Shown here: one piece after another, positions 17,431 through 25,981 of the stretch
Position numbering within the stretch: the first letter of the stretch is position 1
Layout: every line of letters begins with the position of its first letter
Origin: Thermoanaerobaculia bacterium
GTDB lineage: Bacteria; Acidobacteriota; Thermoanaerobaculia; Multivoradales; JAIOJS01
Reading direction: 5' to 3'
DNA length: 47,654 nt
Assembly: GCA_030429235.1 (NCBI GenBank)
Contig: JAUIDB010000031.1
Location: 1 to 47,654, forward strand
Notes under the pieces: model-generated
Seen by the model: only the letters and a program-made list of their open reading frames with translations
Told to the model about the DNA's origin: nothing
The model's database searches: none
Position numbers and translations under genes: made by a program

Positions 17431-18897
17431 CTAGGGCTCGGGAAGCTCTCCGCCTACGACGCGCTTCATCAGGGTGCCTGCCGGCAGGACCTCTTCCGCC
17501 GACGCACCGTTCAGAATGGCGAGCCGGGTCTTGTCCAGGCTCGATGGGTACTGCTCGGCGAAGTCCGACAGGCTCATGGCACGAGGAAGCTCGACGATCT
17601 CCAGGCGCTTCGGCTGCACCTCCAGATACCGCCGCTCGGTCAGTTCTCGGAAGCTCCGCAGGGCGGCGATCACGGGGCGGCTGCGACTCCGCCACCCGGC
17701 CTCGGTCGAGTACCCGAGAAGACGGAGTGTGACCCCGCGGTGTTCGAGGAATCCCACGGCTCCGTAGAGCCGACCGCCCCCCTGCTCTGACAGGGCCGTG
17801 CGGAACTGACGTAGCCCGTGGCCGAGCGTTCCTCCCGCCTCGATCCCTTCGTCGGCCAGGAAGCGGTCGCGTGCCTCGCTAGCCGACCCCTCGGCCAGCG
17901 ACAACACCACGATGGCATCTCGTTCCGGATGGATCGCCCCAACCTGCTGTCGCTGGTTGACCACCTGCCACTCCTGGGGAAAATCCAGACGAAACGCCAG
18001 GTCGGGATGGTAGAACGTGCGGCCGACGGTATATCCCTCTCGGGGATTGGTGCCAAACACGAGGCCATCGAGCCGCTGCAGGTAGGAGGCTCGCTCCACC
18101 CTGCCCTCGCGTTGTTCGATGGGCAGTGCGGCGACGGCGTCGCGCAGGGACTGGGCTCGGGCGCCCGGGTCGGGATGGGTGGACTGCCAGGTCGGGATCC
18201 GCCCGCCATTCGCCGCCTGACTCAGCCGGTCCAGCGTGGCGAAGACCTTCGGCATCTCGCGAGGGTCGTAGCCTGCCCTTCTCAGGTACCGCAGGCCCAG
18301 TCGATCCGATTCTCGTTCGTCGTCGCGACCGAACTTGAGAAAGGCCAGCTGCAGTCCCCCTCCGAGCAGCCCGCTCCACTCCCGAACCTCGCGGCTACTG
18401 ACTGCCGCCACCCCGAGCCCGAGGCCGGCGAGTTGCGCTCGGCTCATCTGCTCGACGCCGTGGCGGCCGGTGACGTGGCCGATCTCGTGTCCCAGGATGC
18501 CGGCGAGTTCTGCTTCCGATCCAACGTGCGCCAGAATGCCGCGCGAGAGATAAATGAACCCTCCGGGAAGGGCAAAGGCGTTGACGATCGGATCGTCGAC
18601 TACCGAGAAGGTCCACGGTAGGTCCGGGCTCTCACTCGTCGCCGCCAGGCCGAGCCCCACCTCTTGAACCCAGCTCTGCAGAGCCTCGTCCGGCACGAGA
18701 CCGAACTGGGCGAGCACCTGGGGATGGCTCTCCCGGCCCAGGGCGATCTCCTGCTGCAACCCGATGAGGGAAAGCTGCCGCTTGCCCGTGGCCGGATTGG
18801 TCGAGCACCCGAAGGCGGCCCACGCCAGTCCCAGGGCTGCGACCGCGACCCCGAGCCCGTTCCTGCTCCTTCCGCGAACTCCGCTCTGACTCGTCAT
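17431..18897 (-). CDS. M48-family zinc metalloprotease lipoprotein (BepA-like) with C-terminal LysM-like region
   Basis: The 488-residue product starts at the ATG at 18897 with a lipoprotein signal: hydrophobic stretch then the lipobox AFGC with C31. The M48 core has H137-E-I-G-H141 in ILGHEIGHVTGRHG and the third zinc ligand E196 in DERESDRLG. Residues about 70-265 form the protease; the last 70 residues (about QPKRLEIVELPR onward) look like a LysM-type domain. Similar periplasmic lipoproteins (BepA/YggG/LoiP) handle misassembled outer-membrane proteins. Longer readings of this frame to 19530 run antisense through the ligase gene and have no family support. A TATAGT hexamer lies 7 nt before the ATG. 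Confidence 0.93.
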   Translation of the reverse strand: MTSQSGVRGRSRNGLGVAVAALGLAWAAFGCSTNPATGKRQLSLIGLQQEIALGRESHPQVLAQFGLVPDEALQSWVQEVGLGLAATSESPDLPWTFSVVDDPIVNAFALPGGFIYLSRGILAHVGSEAELAGILGHEIGHVTGRHGVEQMSRAQLAGLGLGVAAVSSREVREWSGLLGGGLQLAFLKFGRDDERESDRLGLRYLRRAGYDPREMPKVFATLDRLSQAANGGRIPTWQSTHPDPGARAQSLRDAVAALPIEQREGRVERASYLQRLDGLVFGTNPREGYTVGRTFYHPDLAFRLDFPQEWQVVNQRQQVGAIHPERDAIVVLSLAEGSASEARDRFLADEGIEAGGTLGHGLRQFRTALSEQGGGRLYGAVGFLEHRGVTLRLLGYSTEAGWRSRSRPVIAALRSFRELTERRYLEVQPKRLEIVELPRAMSLSDFAEQYPSSLDKTRLAILNGASAEEVLPAGTLMKRVVGGELPEP

Positions 18898-18988
18898 GCT
18901 TGGAACTATATCCGGACGAAGCCTCGCTCGACCGGAAGACACCGGCTGGCACTTGCCATGGACGACGGTAGGAGCGGACAATGCAGAC
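18898..18988. promoter_or_regulatory. Divergent promoter region between M48 lipoprotein and ligase operon
   Basis: This 91-base region separates divergent genes. On the minus strand TATAGT matches five of six -10 bases, only 7 nt before the protease ATG, which would give an almost leaderless mRNA; no good -35 is seen. On the plus strand AGGAG at 18969-18973 lies before the proposed ligase GTG, at a long spacing of about 15 nt. Confidence 0.3.
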
Positions 18989-20392
18989 GTGTCGAGAATC
19001 GTCCAGGCTTTCCACCAACATGCAGCCCGGCGCGCCGAGCAGGAAGCCCTCGTGGCTACCGCGGACGGGTGCCGTCTCTCCTTCGGGCAGATGGCAGAAC
19101 GAGTCGAAGCCTGGGTGCGGTGGGCGGACCACCTACCACCGGGCCCCATCGGGGTCGCCACCGGCAACTGCGCCGCCTTCGTCGAGCTCTTCCTCGCCCT
19201 CGCTCGGCTCGGTCGACCGATGGTCAGCCTGGAACGGGCCACGAACCTGGTCGACCTGGACCGGCGAGCGGCCGCACTCGGATGCACCGTGGTGCTCCAT
19301 CGACTCGAAGTCGCTCCCCCTCGAGACGAGACGGCCGGTGCCCCCGTTGCACCCGGCGCCCCGGATCCGAGAATCGCGGTGCGCCCTCTCGACTCGTCGG
19401 CTTCGGCGCCCGTGCCTCCGCCGGGCACCGTCCTGGTCAAACATACTTCGGGCAGCACGGGTGAACCCCTGGGACTCTGTCTCGGCGAGGACTCGCTGTT
19501 GGCCGGTATCGAACAGATCGGACGCGGCATGGCGTTGACCGAGACCGACCGCGTCCTGCTGGCAATTCCTCTCAGTCACTCCTACGGTTTCGACAACGGG
19601 GTCCTGTCGCTGGCCGTGCTCGGCACGCCTCTCATCCTCGAGGCTTCGACCTATCCGCACTCTCTGCTCCACTCCCTGGCCGTCGAACGCGCTACCTTCC
19701 TGCCGGTAGTCCCACCTCTGGTGCACTTTCTCAGTCAGAGCGACTGGCCCGAGAAGCACCAGCTGCGGACCGTGATCTGTGCCGGAGGGAGGCTCGAGCC
19801 GGAGTCTGCCCAGAGGTTCCGAGAGCGTACCGGTCTACCGATCCACCAGTTCTACGGCTCGACCGAGACCGGCGGGATCTCCTTCGAGCGGTATCCCGAA
19901 CACCCCGACGCGGTGGGAACGGTGGGCCATCCTCTGCCGGGAGTCCGGATCGAGTTGGGCGAGGAAGGCCGCGTCGTGGTCCACTCCGCCGCCAACCACG
20001 GTGGCGTCTTGGGAGAAGCGACGGTCCTCGATCCAGGCCCAGTGGTCGTGGGAGACCTGGCCGAATGGACGCCCCAGGGCCGGCTGCGCATCGTCGGGCG
20101 CGCTGCCGATTTCGTCAACATCAGCGGCCGACGCTTGTCGATCGCTTCGATCGAGCGTTGCCTGAATGCCCTCCCGGGCATCGACGGCGCCGCCGTCCTC
20201 GCCACCGACGATCCGGTGCGAGGCGAACGGCTGGTCGCCTTCGTCGTCGGTGAACCGCACGCACTCGGAGCGACCGATCTGCCCATCGGACTCACTCCCC
20301 GCGACCTACGACCGATCGCTGCACTGCCGTACACCGAGCGAGGCAAGCTCGACCGGCGAGCCCTCCGACAGTGGGTGGGAGCCGACCGATGA
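18989..20392 (+). CDS. Adenylate-forming acyl/aryl ligase (AMP-binding family)
   Basis: Enzymes of this family activate carboxylic acids as acyl-AMP and pass them to CoA or a carrier protein. The product (467 residues from the GTG at 18989) starts like other members (SRIVQAFHQHAARRAEQEAL). It has the P-loop HTSGSTGEPLG (residues about 152-162), the aromatic/adenine motif FYGSTETGG, the GD of VVVGDLAEW and the catalytic lysine in PYTERGKLDRRAL. An ATG at 18896 is in frame but would overlap the divergent lipoprotein start and adds 31 residues without family resemblance. It is the first gene of a coupled operon with two ketosynthase-type genes, so it may supply a starter acyl group. Substrate unknown. 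Confidence 0.88.
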   Translation: MSRIVQAFHQHAARRAEQEALVATADGCRLSFGQMAERVEAWVRWADHLPPGPIGVATGNCAAFVELFLALARLGRPMVSLERATNLVDLDRRAAALGCTVVLHRLEVAPPRDETAGAPVAPGAPDPRIAVRPLDSSASAPVPPPGTVLVKHTSGSTGEPLGLCLGEDSLLAGIEQIGRGMALTETDRVLLAIPLSHSYGFDNGVLSLAVLGTPLILEASTYPHSLLHSLAVERATFLPVVPPLVHFLSQSDWPEKHQLRTVICAGGRLEPESAQRFRERTGLPIHQFYGSTETGGISFERYPEHPDAVGTVGHPLPGVRIELGEEGRVVVHSAANHGGVLGEATVLDPGPVVVGDLAEWTPQGRLRIVGRAADFVNISGRRLSIASIERCLNALPGIDGAAVLATDDPVRGERLVAFVVGEPHALGATDLPIGLTPRDLRPIAALPYTERGKLDRRALRQWVGADR

Positions 20393-21633
20393 CGGACTCG
20401 ATGCGCGATCGCGTCGTCGTCACGGGAATCGGCTCCGTGACCGGCTACGGGGCCGGGACCGATGCCCTCTGGCGCGGCCTGCTGTCGGGGCGTCCGGCCA
20501 TTCGACCGATCGCACGATTCGATCCGAGCTCCCACCGCACGCAGCTGGCGGCGGAAGTACCACCGCCTCTGGGCAAACCCCTCGATCCCCGTTCCGCGCC
20601 GTCTTCCGGTCGGCGCGAGCGCTGGACCCTCTGCGATCGGTTCGCCCTCGCGGCCGCGAAGGAAGCGTGCGCCCAGGCCCGACTGGAGATCGGACCCGCC
20701 ACCCGGGCCGCGGGAGTCTTCTTCGGCAGTAGCACCGGCGGCATGCTGGAGTCTGAGTGGTTCTACGCCCGTCTCACCGGCCTGAGCGGAGGACGCGCAC
20801 CGCTGTCCTGGGTCCCGGCCCAGCAGTACAACGGCCCCGGAGACGCGGTCGCTCGTCTGCTCCAGGCGCAGGGACCGGTGGAGACGCTCTCCTCGGCCTG
20901 TACCTCGGGCGCGCTGTCGGTCCTCGAAGCCTACGATGCCCTCCGCAGCGGCGAGCTCGACCTGGCTCTGGCCGGTGGGTCCGACTCGCTCTGCCAGCTG
21001 ACCCACGCTGGATTCAACTCCCTCCGTGCCGTCGATCACGACCCCAGTCGCCCCTTCCGTGAGGATCGCGCGGGGCTGACGCTGGGAGAAGGCGCCGGCG
21101 TCCTGGTCCTCGAAACCGCTCAACACGCGGCGCGACGCGGAGTACCGGTCCTGGCCGAACTGCTGGCCGGAGCGTCGACCTGCGACGCCCACCACATGAC
21201 GGCGCCCGCCCCGGACGGCGGCGGGGCGGCACGCGCCATCTCGCAGACCCTGTCGGAGGCCGCGGTCGAGGCTGGTGAGGTCGACTTCGTGTCGGCTCAC
21301 GGCACCGGTACCCCTCTGAACGACGCGGCGGAATGGCAGGCTCTGGCCTCCGTGTTCGGCGAGCGAGCCGGCGACCTCCCCGTGACGTCGATCAAGGGGA
21401 GTATCGGCCACCTCCTCGGGGCCGCGGGCTCCATCGAGGCCGTGGCCACCGTCCGCTGTCTGCGCGAAGGGAAGGTCCATCCCACTCCGGGCGAAGGGTT
21501 GGTCGATCCGGAGGCACCCGTACGTTTGGTACGGCAGCCCCTGGAGAGCAGAGACCTGGCAGTGGGGCTCTCGATCAATCTGGCGTTCGGCGGCTCGAAC
21601 GCCGCCCTCCTTTTCCGGAAGGGTCCAGCATGA
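20389..21633 (+). CDS. Beta-ketoacyl synthase (KS-alpha/FabF-like), complete active site
   Basis: This 414-residue condensing enzyme extends acyl chains by decarboxylative Claisen condensation on an acyl carrier protein. The triad is complete: C171 in LSSACTSGAL, H304 in SAHGTGTPLND and H341 in IKGSIGHLLGAAGS, with K336 also present. The ATG overlaps the ligase stop (ATGA), and the stop overlaps the next gene (ATGA). A FabF-like housekeeping role is less likely than a specialised one, because the pair of KS genes is linked with an adenylating enzyme and no ACP, KR or DH gene is near. Confidence 0.93.
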   Translation: MTDSMRDRVVVTGIGSVTGYGAGTDALWRGLLSGRPAIRPIARFDPSSHRTQLAAEVPPPLGKPLDPRSAPSSGRRERWTLCDRFALAAAKEACAQARLEIGPATRAAGVFFGSSTGGMLESEWFYARLTGLSGGRAPLSWVPAQQYNGPGDAVARLLQAQGPVETLSSACTSGALSVLEAYDALRSGELDLALAGGSDSLCQLTHAGFNSLRAVDHDPSRPFREDRAGLTLGEGAGVLVLETAQHAARRGVPVLAELLAGASTCDAHHMTAPAPDGGGAARAISQTLSEAAVEAGEVDFVSAHGTGTPLNDAAEWQALASVFGERAGDLPVTSIKGSIGHLLGAAGSIEAVATVRCLREGKVHPTPGEGLVDPEAPVRLVRQPLESRDLAVGLSINLAFGGSNAALLFRKGPA

Positions 21634-22793
21634 GCCGGGCGAGCGCCTCCGATGCGATCGTCGTCACCGGATTGGGATCGGTCCTCTCCGCCGGCGCGGG
21701 TCGCCAGGCTCTCAGCGAGGCGCTCCAGCGCGGCGAACCCACCGTGCAACCGATCGAGCCAGTGACCGGCTTCCACCTCCCCGGCGCCTCCCGACTCGCG
21801 GCCCTGGCCAACCACGTCGATCTGACACCCTGGCTCTCCCGGCGCGCCGCACGCCGCATGAGCCAACCGAGCCGCTACGCCGTGGCTGCCGGCCGCATGG
21901 CCATAGAAGCTGCGACCCTGACGCCCGAAGAGATCGCGCAGGGAGACACCGCGGTGGTCCTCGGTACGGCCTTCGGAACGGCCCGCTTCGCCGAGGCCCT
22001 GATCGACGACATCCTGCGCCGCGGCCCGGAGTCGGCCTCTCCCTTCCACTTCTCCGAGAGTGTCGCCAACGCCCCCTCGGCTCAGGTCGCCATCGCACTC
22101 GGTGCGCGGGGAGCGAATGTCGCGGTGACCCAGCGTGAGGCCAGCGCTCTGCTGGCGGTCGCCGCCGGCGCGCGCGAGGTACGGCTGGGGCGGTCGCGCT
22201 GGGCGCTGGCCGGAGCCACCGACGAGATCAATCCCCTGGTCCATGCCGTCCTCGGCCGCTTCGGAGCGCTGGCCGATCCCGCCCCAAACGGCAGGGAAAC
22301 GGCGCGTCCGTTCGCCCCCGATCGCAGCGGTTTCCTGGCCGCCGAGGGGTCCGCCATCCTCGTCCTCGAAACCGAGAACTCGGCCCTCGAGCGCGGCGCG
22401 GAGAAGCTGGTCCGTCTGCGCTGCGCGGTCCGTGCCTTCGATCCGACCGCGCCTCCCCACGACTGGGGATTTGGCCACGCGGAGCTGGTCGGGCGGCTGC
22501 GGCGCGGCCTCGAACGCGCGAACTTGCAGCCCTTCGACATCGACCACGTAGTTTCGGGAGCCTCCGGCGCGCGGCGGGGAGACCAACTCGAGCGGGAGAT
22601 TCTCGACGCTCTCTTCGCACCCCGGCAGGTCCCGGACATCTCGACTCCCAAGTCCATCGTGGGCGAGTTCGGGGGTGGCGCGTTGGCGGCAGCGGTCGAA
22701 ACCGTCGCCGCCACCGGGGGACCTCGACGAGCCCTGGTTTCGGCCCTGGCGGCCGGCGGCGCCGCCGCGTGGCTCGTCCTCGAACGTCCGTGA
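21630..22793 (+). CDS. Ketosynthase-like protein lacking Cys and His, chain-length-factor-like
   Basis: This 387-residue thiolase-fold protein is the partner of the preceding ketosynthase. Where the catalytic Cys belongs it has Q168 in VAVTQREAS. The first His region reads VSGASGARRGD and the second reads PKSIVGEFGGG, so both His are lost, while the lysine is kept. A Gln for Cys change is the hallmark of type II polyketide chain-length factors (KS-beta) and of loading KSQ domains. By analogy it may form a heterodimer with the upstream KS, set chain length or decarboxylate malonyl-ACP to prime it; this is inference. ATGA and GTGA overlaps link it to both neighbours. Confidence 0.85.
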   Translation: MSRASASDAIVVTGLGSVLSAGAGRQALSEALQRGEPTVQPIEPVTGFHLPGASRLAALANHVDLTPWLSRRAARRMSQPSRYAVAAGRMAIEAATLTPEEIAQGDTAVVLGTAFGTARFAEALIDDILRRGPESASPFHFSESVANAPSAQVAIALGARGANVAVTQREASALLAVAAGAREVRLGRSRWALAGATDEINPLVHAVLGRFGALADPAPNGRETARPFAPDRSGFLAAEGSAILVLETENSALERGAEKLVRLRCAVRAFDPTAPPHDWGFGHAELVGRLRRGLERANLQPFDIDHVVSGASGARRGDQLEREILDALFAPRQVPDISTPKSIVGEFGGGALAAAVETVAATGGPRRALVSALAAGGAAAWLVLERP

Positions 22794-24274
22794 CGCGACC
22801 TCGTTCTCCGGCCAGTGCGCCCCCACGTCGCGCCGGGGTGCTACTGCACCCGACCTGCCTACCAGCGTCGACGACCGACGGAACCCTGGGATCCGACGCC
22901 TTCCGTTTCGTCGACTGGCTGACCGCCCACGGCCAATCCGTCTGGCAGATCCTGCCAGTAGGTCCCCCAGGGTTCGGCGGTTCGCCCTACTCCGCCCACG
23001 CCTCCCACGCGGGCGACCCCAGTTGGGTCTCGCGCAGCGGCTTGGTCCGACTCGGCCTACTGGAGCCAGAAGGTGGTGGATCGCTGGCCGACGCTCGTCG
23101 CGAGTCCTGGGAGCGCCATCGCCGGGCCCCCACCACCGCCAGTACTCACGCCGTGGCCAAGCTACTGGACATCAGGACCCGCCGCGAGGAGCTAGAAGAA
23201 TGGGGGCTCTACGCAGCCCTCAAGGAGCGCTACCGGGGTGCGAGCTGGGTCGCGTGGCCGAGCGACCTCCGAGCCCGAAACCGCCCTACCCTGAAGGCGG
23301 CCCGCCACGAGCTACGGCACGAGATCTCCTACCACCTTTTCCTCCAGGCGATGTTCGAGGAGCAGTGGTCTCGCCTGCATCGCTACGCTGCCGATCGAGG
23401 AGTCGACCTGTTCGGTGACCTCCCCCTTTATCCGGCACTCGACAGCGTCGATGTCTGGTGCCATCGCGAGCTCTTCCACGTCGACGACCACGGGCACACG
23501 ACCGAGTGCGCTGGCGTTCCCCCCGACGACTTCACCGACGAGGGTCAACTGTGGGGGCAGCCGACCTTCCGGTGGGCAGCCCACGCCACGAACGGCTACC
23601 GCTGGTGGAATCGCCGAGTCTCCGCTCAGTTCGAGAGGTTCGACCTCCTGCGCCTCGACCACTTCCGCGGCCTGGTCGACTACTGGGCGATTCCGGCCAC
23701 CGCCGCTACCGCCGCCGAGGGCAGCTGGAAACCCGGTCCGGGTCGCGAATTGTTCGACGCCCTGACCAAACCAGAGGAGCCGCTGCCGCTCGTGGCCGAA
23801 GACCTCGGAGTGATCACCCCGCAGGTCGAGGAGTTGAGACGCTCTCTGAAACTCCCTGGGATGCGTGTCCTCCAGTTCGCCCTCGACGCGGACTCGCCGC
23901 ACCGACCCGAACGGATCGCAGAGGACCACGTGGTCTACACGGGCACCCACGACAACCCTCCCACCCGGGCCTGGTATCAAGACCTCGGTCCCGCAGACCG
24001 CCGGCGGGTCCGACTTCTGACCGGGGGCCACGGCCGCCGAGCGCACCGCGAGCTGGCCAACGTCGCCTTCGCGACGGAAGCACGCTTGGCGATCCTTCCG
24101 CTCGCCGACGTTCTCGGGTTACGGCACGAAGCGATCTTCAACCGGCCGGGGACGCTCGACGACAACTGGAATTGGAAGCTGTCGCGCTGGCCCCGCCCCG
24201 AGGCCACAGAGTGGCTGAACGACCTGACCTCCACCAGCGGCCGCGGTCTCGAAGCTCAGCTTCCGCGAGGATAG
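22790..24274 (+). CDS. malQ: 4-alpha-glucanotransferase (amylomaltase, GH77)
   Basis: MalQ transfers maltooligosaccharide units between alpha-1,4-glucans. The 494-residue protein begins near the family motif RAGVLLHPTCLP and keeps WQILPVGPPGFGGSPYSAHA. The catalytic set is present: nucleophile Asp in LLRLDHFRGLVDYW, acid/base Glu in VAEDLGVITP and the stabilising Asp in GTHDNPPTRAWY. The GTG at 22790 overlaps the KS-like stop (GTGA) and is chosen over an in-frame ATG at 22769 inside the upstream gene. Its coupling to ketosynthases is unexpected: simple cotranscription or a glycosylated product are both possible. Confidence 0.94.
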   Translation: MTRPRSPASAPPRRAGVLLHPTCLPASTTDGTLGSDAFRFVDWLTAHGQSVWQILPVGPPGFGGSPYSAHASHAGDPSWVSRSGLVRLGLLEPEGGGSLADARRESWERHRRAPTTASTHAVAKLLDIRTRREELEEWGLYAALKERYRGASWVAWPSDLRARNRPTLKAARHELRHEISYHLFLQAMFEEQWSRLHRYAADRGVDLFGDLPLYPALDSVDVWCHRELFHVDDHGHTTECAGVPPDDFTDEGQLWGQPTFRWAAHATNGYRWWNRRVSAQFERFDLLRLDHFRGLVDYWAIPATAATAAEGSWKPGPGRELFDALTKPEEPLPLVAEDLGVITPQVEELRRSLKLPGMRVLQFALDADSPHRPERIAEDHVVYTGTHDNPPTRAWYQDLGPADRRRVRLLTGGHGRRAHRELANVAFATEARLAILPLADVLGLRHEAIFNRPGTLDDNWNWKLSRWPRPEATEWLNDLTSTSGRGLEAQLPRG

Positions 24275-24341
24275 TGCGCCCTCCGGGAGCCTCGTTGCGC
24301 TCCTCGCACCGCGCACCGCGACGAAGCCTTCCCTGGGGAAA

Positions 24342-25742
24342 CTAGACTCGGTGGATCTTCATCAGGTTCGTCGAGTTGCGATGGTTCGGCGGCACCCCGG
24401 CCACCATGATCGTCCCTTCACCGGCGGCGCAGATCCCCGCCTCCAGGAGCCGTCGACCAGCCGCCGCGATCATCTCGTCGGTCGATTCGAGTCGACCCAT
24501 CAGCATGGGTTGCACTCCCCAGTAGAGAGCCATCCGGCGGCAGGTCCGCTCCTCCGGAGTGAAAGCGATGATCCGAGCCCGGGGGCGGTACTTCGAGAGC
24601 AACCGCGCCGTACTCCCCGATTCGGTGAAGGCGACGATCGTATCGATCTCCAATGAGGTCGCGGTATCGACTGCGGCCTTGGCGATGGCCGAGGGAAAGC
24701 GATCAGCCTCGTGCAGCAGATGATCGATCGGCCCCTCACCCAACCCCGATTCGGCTTCGCGACAGATGATGTCCATCACCTCGACCGCCCGCGGGCCGAA
24801 CTCTCCAACCGCCGTTTCCCCCGACAGCATCACGGCGTCGGTCCCACTCGCCACCGCCGTGGCCACGTCTGTGACCTCGGCGCGGGTCGGCCGGTAGGCC
24901 TGGGTCATCGACTCCAACATCTCGGTCGCGGTGATCGAGACCCGGCCCGAGGCGTTGGTCCGATCCAGAATGTCTCCCTGTACTCGAGGGATCTGCTGCA
25001 GAGGCAACTGCACGCCGAGGTCACCGCGTGCCACCATGGTTCCGTGCGACAGAGCCAGTAGTTCGTCGAGCCGCTCGTAGCCGGCTCTCAACTCGATCTT
25101 CGCGATGATCGGGGTATCGGGAGCCACCAGGGCTGTTACCTGTTCGAGATCCGATCGGTTGCGGACGAACGAAGCCGCCACGTAGTCCACCTCGAGTTCC
25201 CGACCGAAGGCGAGGTCGGCGCGGTCCTTCGCCGAGAGCAGGTCCATGCGAAGCTCCGAACTGGGGAAGGCCACCCCCTTGCGATCGCCGAGCACTCCCC
25301 CCTGCTCGACCCGCGCCACCAGGGAGTCCTGCCCCACCGACACCACCCGCAGCCGGATGCGACCGTCGGCCAGGAGAATCGAATGGCCAGGAGCCAGGTC
25401 CTCGAGAAGATACGGGTAGTCGATCCGAATCGTGCCGGGTTCAGCCAGACCGCCGCCACTGGCTATGACGAACTCGTCTCGGCGCTCGACCGCGATCTCC
25501 CCTCCGGGAAAGAGACCGGTACGGATCTTGGGGCCCTGGATGTCTTGCAGCAGAGCCACCGTCCGGCCCTCCTCCTCCGCCGCCTGCCGCACCCAGTCGG
25601 CGAACCTCCGATGCGTAGCGTGGTCACCGTGCGAGAAGTTGAGCCGAGCGACGTCGACACCGCTCCGCACCAGTTCTCGGACTCCGGCGAGACTCTCGCA
25701 GGCTGGCCCCATCGTCGCGATGATCTTGGTCTTGCGTTGCAC
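24342..25742 (-). CDS. pyk: Pyruvate kinase
   Basis: Pyruvate kinase makes pyruvate and ATP from phosphoenolpyruvate in the last step of glycolysis. The 466-residue product has RKTKIIATMGPA at the N-terminus, RLNFSHGDH (R33, N35), IQGPKIRTG, the catalytic K215 with E217 in IIAKIEL, D241 in MVARGDLGVQL, and SGETAVGEFGPRAVEVM. The C-terminal domain is present (VAFTESGSTARLLSKYRP). The GTG at 25742 has GGAGG 9 nt upstream and fits family N-termini; a longer reading to 25802 adds 20 non-conserved residues. The gene is convergent with malQ (67-base gap) and divergent from the pilin operon. Confidence 0.96.
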   Translation of the reverse strand: MQRKTKIIATMGPACESLAGVRELVRSGVDVARLNFSHGDHATHRRFADWVRQAAEEEGRTVALLQDIQGPKIRTGLFPGGEIAVERRDEFVIASGGGLAEPGTIRIDYPYLLEDLAPGHSILLADGRIRLRVVSVGQDSLVARVEQGGVLGDRKGVAFPSSELRMDLLSAKDRADLAFGRELEVDYVAASFVRNRSDLEQVTALVAPDTPIIAKIELRAGYERLDELLALSHGTMVARGDLGVQLPLQQIPRVQGDILDRTNASGRVSITATEMLESMTQAYRPTRAEVTDVATAVASGTDAVMLSGETAVGEFGPRAVEVMDIICREAESGLGEGPIDHLLHEADRFPSAIAKAAVDTATSLEIDTIVAFTESGSTARLLSKYRPRARIIAFTPEERTCRRMALYWGVQPMLMGRLESTDEMIAAAGRRLLEAGICAAGEGTIMVAGVPPNHRNSTNLMKIHRV

Positions 25743-25864
25743 TGATTCGATCCTCCAAGGGTGCCGCTCGCCGGCGATTTGCCGAGTAGACCACGGCCCC
25801 AAAACGCGGCAGTAACCTACACGAAAACCGGCACCAATAGTGTCTCATCTGTGAAGCAGTTCAC

Positions 25865-25894
25865 TTGACAGAACGACTCCTCACGCCTGACAAT
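25865..25894 (+). promoter_or_regulatory. Sigma70-type promoter of the minor pilin operon
   Basis: A perfect -35 TTGACA (25865-25870) is followed by an 18-base spacer and GACAAT (25889-25894), which matches four of six -10 bases. Transcription would begin near 25901, leaving a leader of about 80 bases before the pilin ATG. Within that leader CCGAC and GTCGG (25938-25953) form a small inverted repeat. An AGGAG ribosome site lies at 25967-25971. The rest of the 239-base gap to pyk shows no gene. Confidence 0.5.
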
Positions 25895-25981
25895 AGAACA
25901 GGAAAAAATCGAATTCGCACCGATGGTTACGTCACTCCCGACACCTAGGTCGGAATCGATCAAGACAGGAGATGACAGTGC

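Noticed and set aside
18896-18988. Earlier ATG start for the adenylating ligase
   Set aside because: It would overlap the divergent lipoprotein start, and the extra 31 residues do not match the family.
18898-19530. Extended N-terminus of the M48 protease
   Set aside because: The extension runs antisense through the ligase gene, whereas the ATG at 18897 gives a correct lipoprotein signal.
19852-22826. Two very long open frames on the minus strand (about 500-540 residues) opposite the ketosynthase genes
   Set aside because: They are low-complexity Arg/Gly/Pro-rich translations, as expected opposite GC-rich genes, with no family motifs, while the plus strand has complete KS motifs and coupled starts.
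24275-24341. Terminator between malQ and pyk
   Set aside because: Only a weak 5-bp stem (GGAGC/GCTCC) with no T tract is present.
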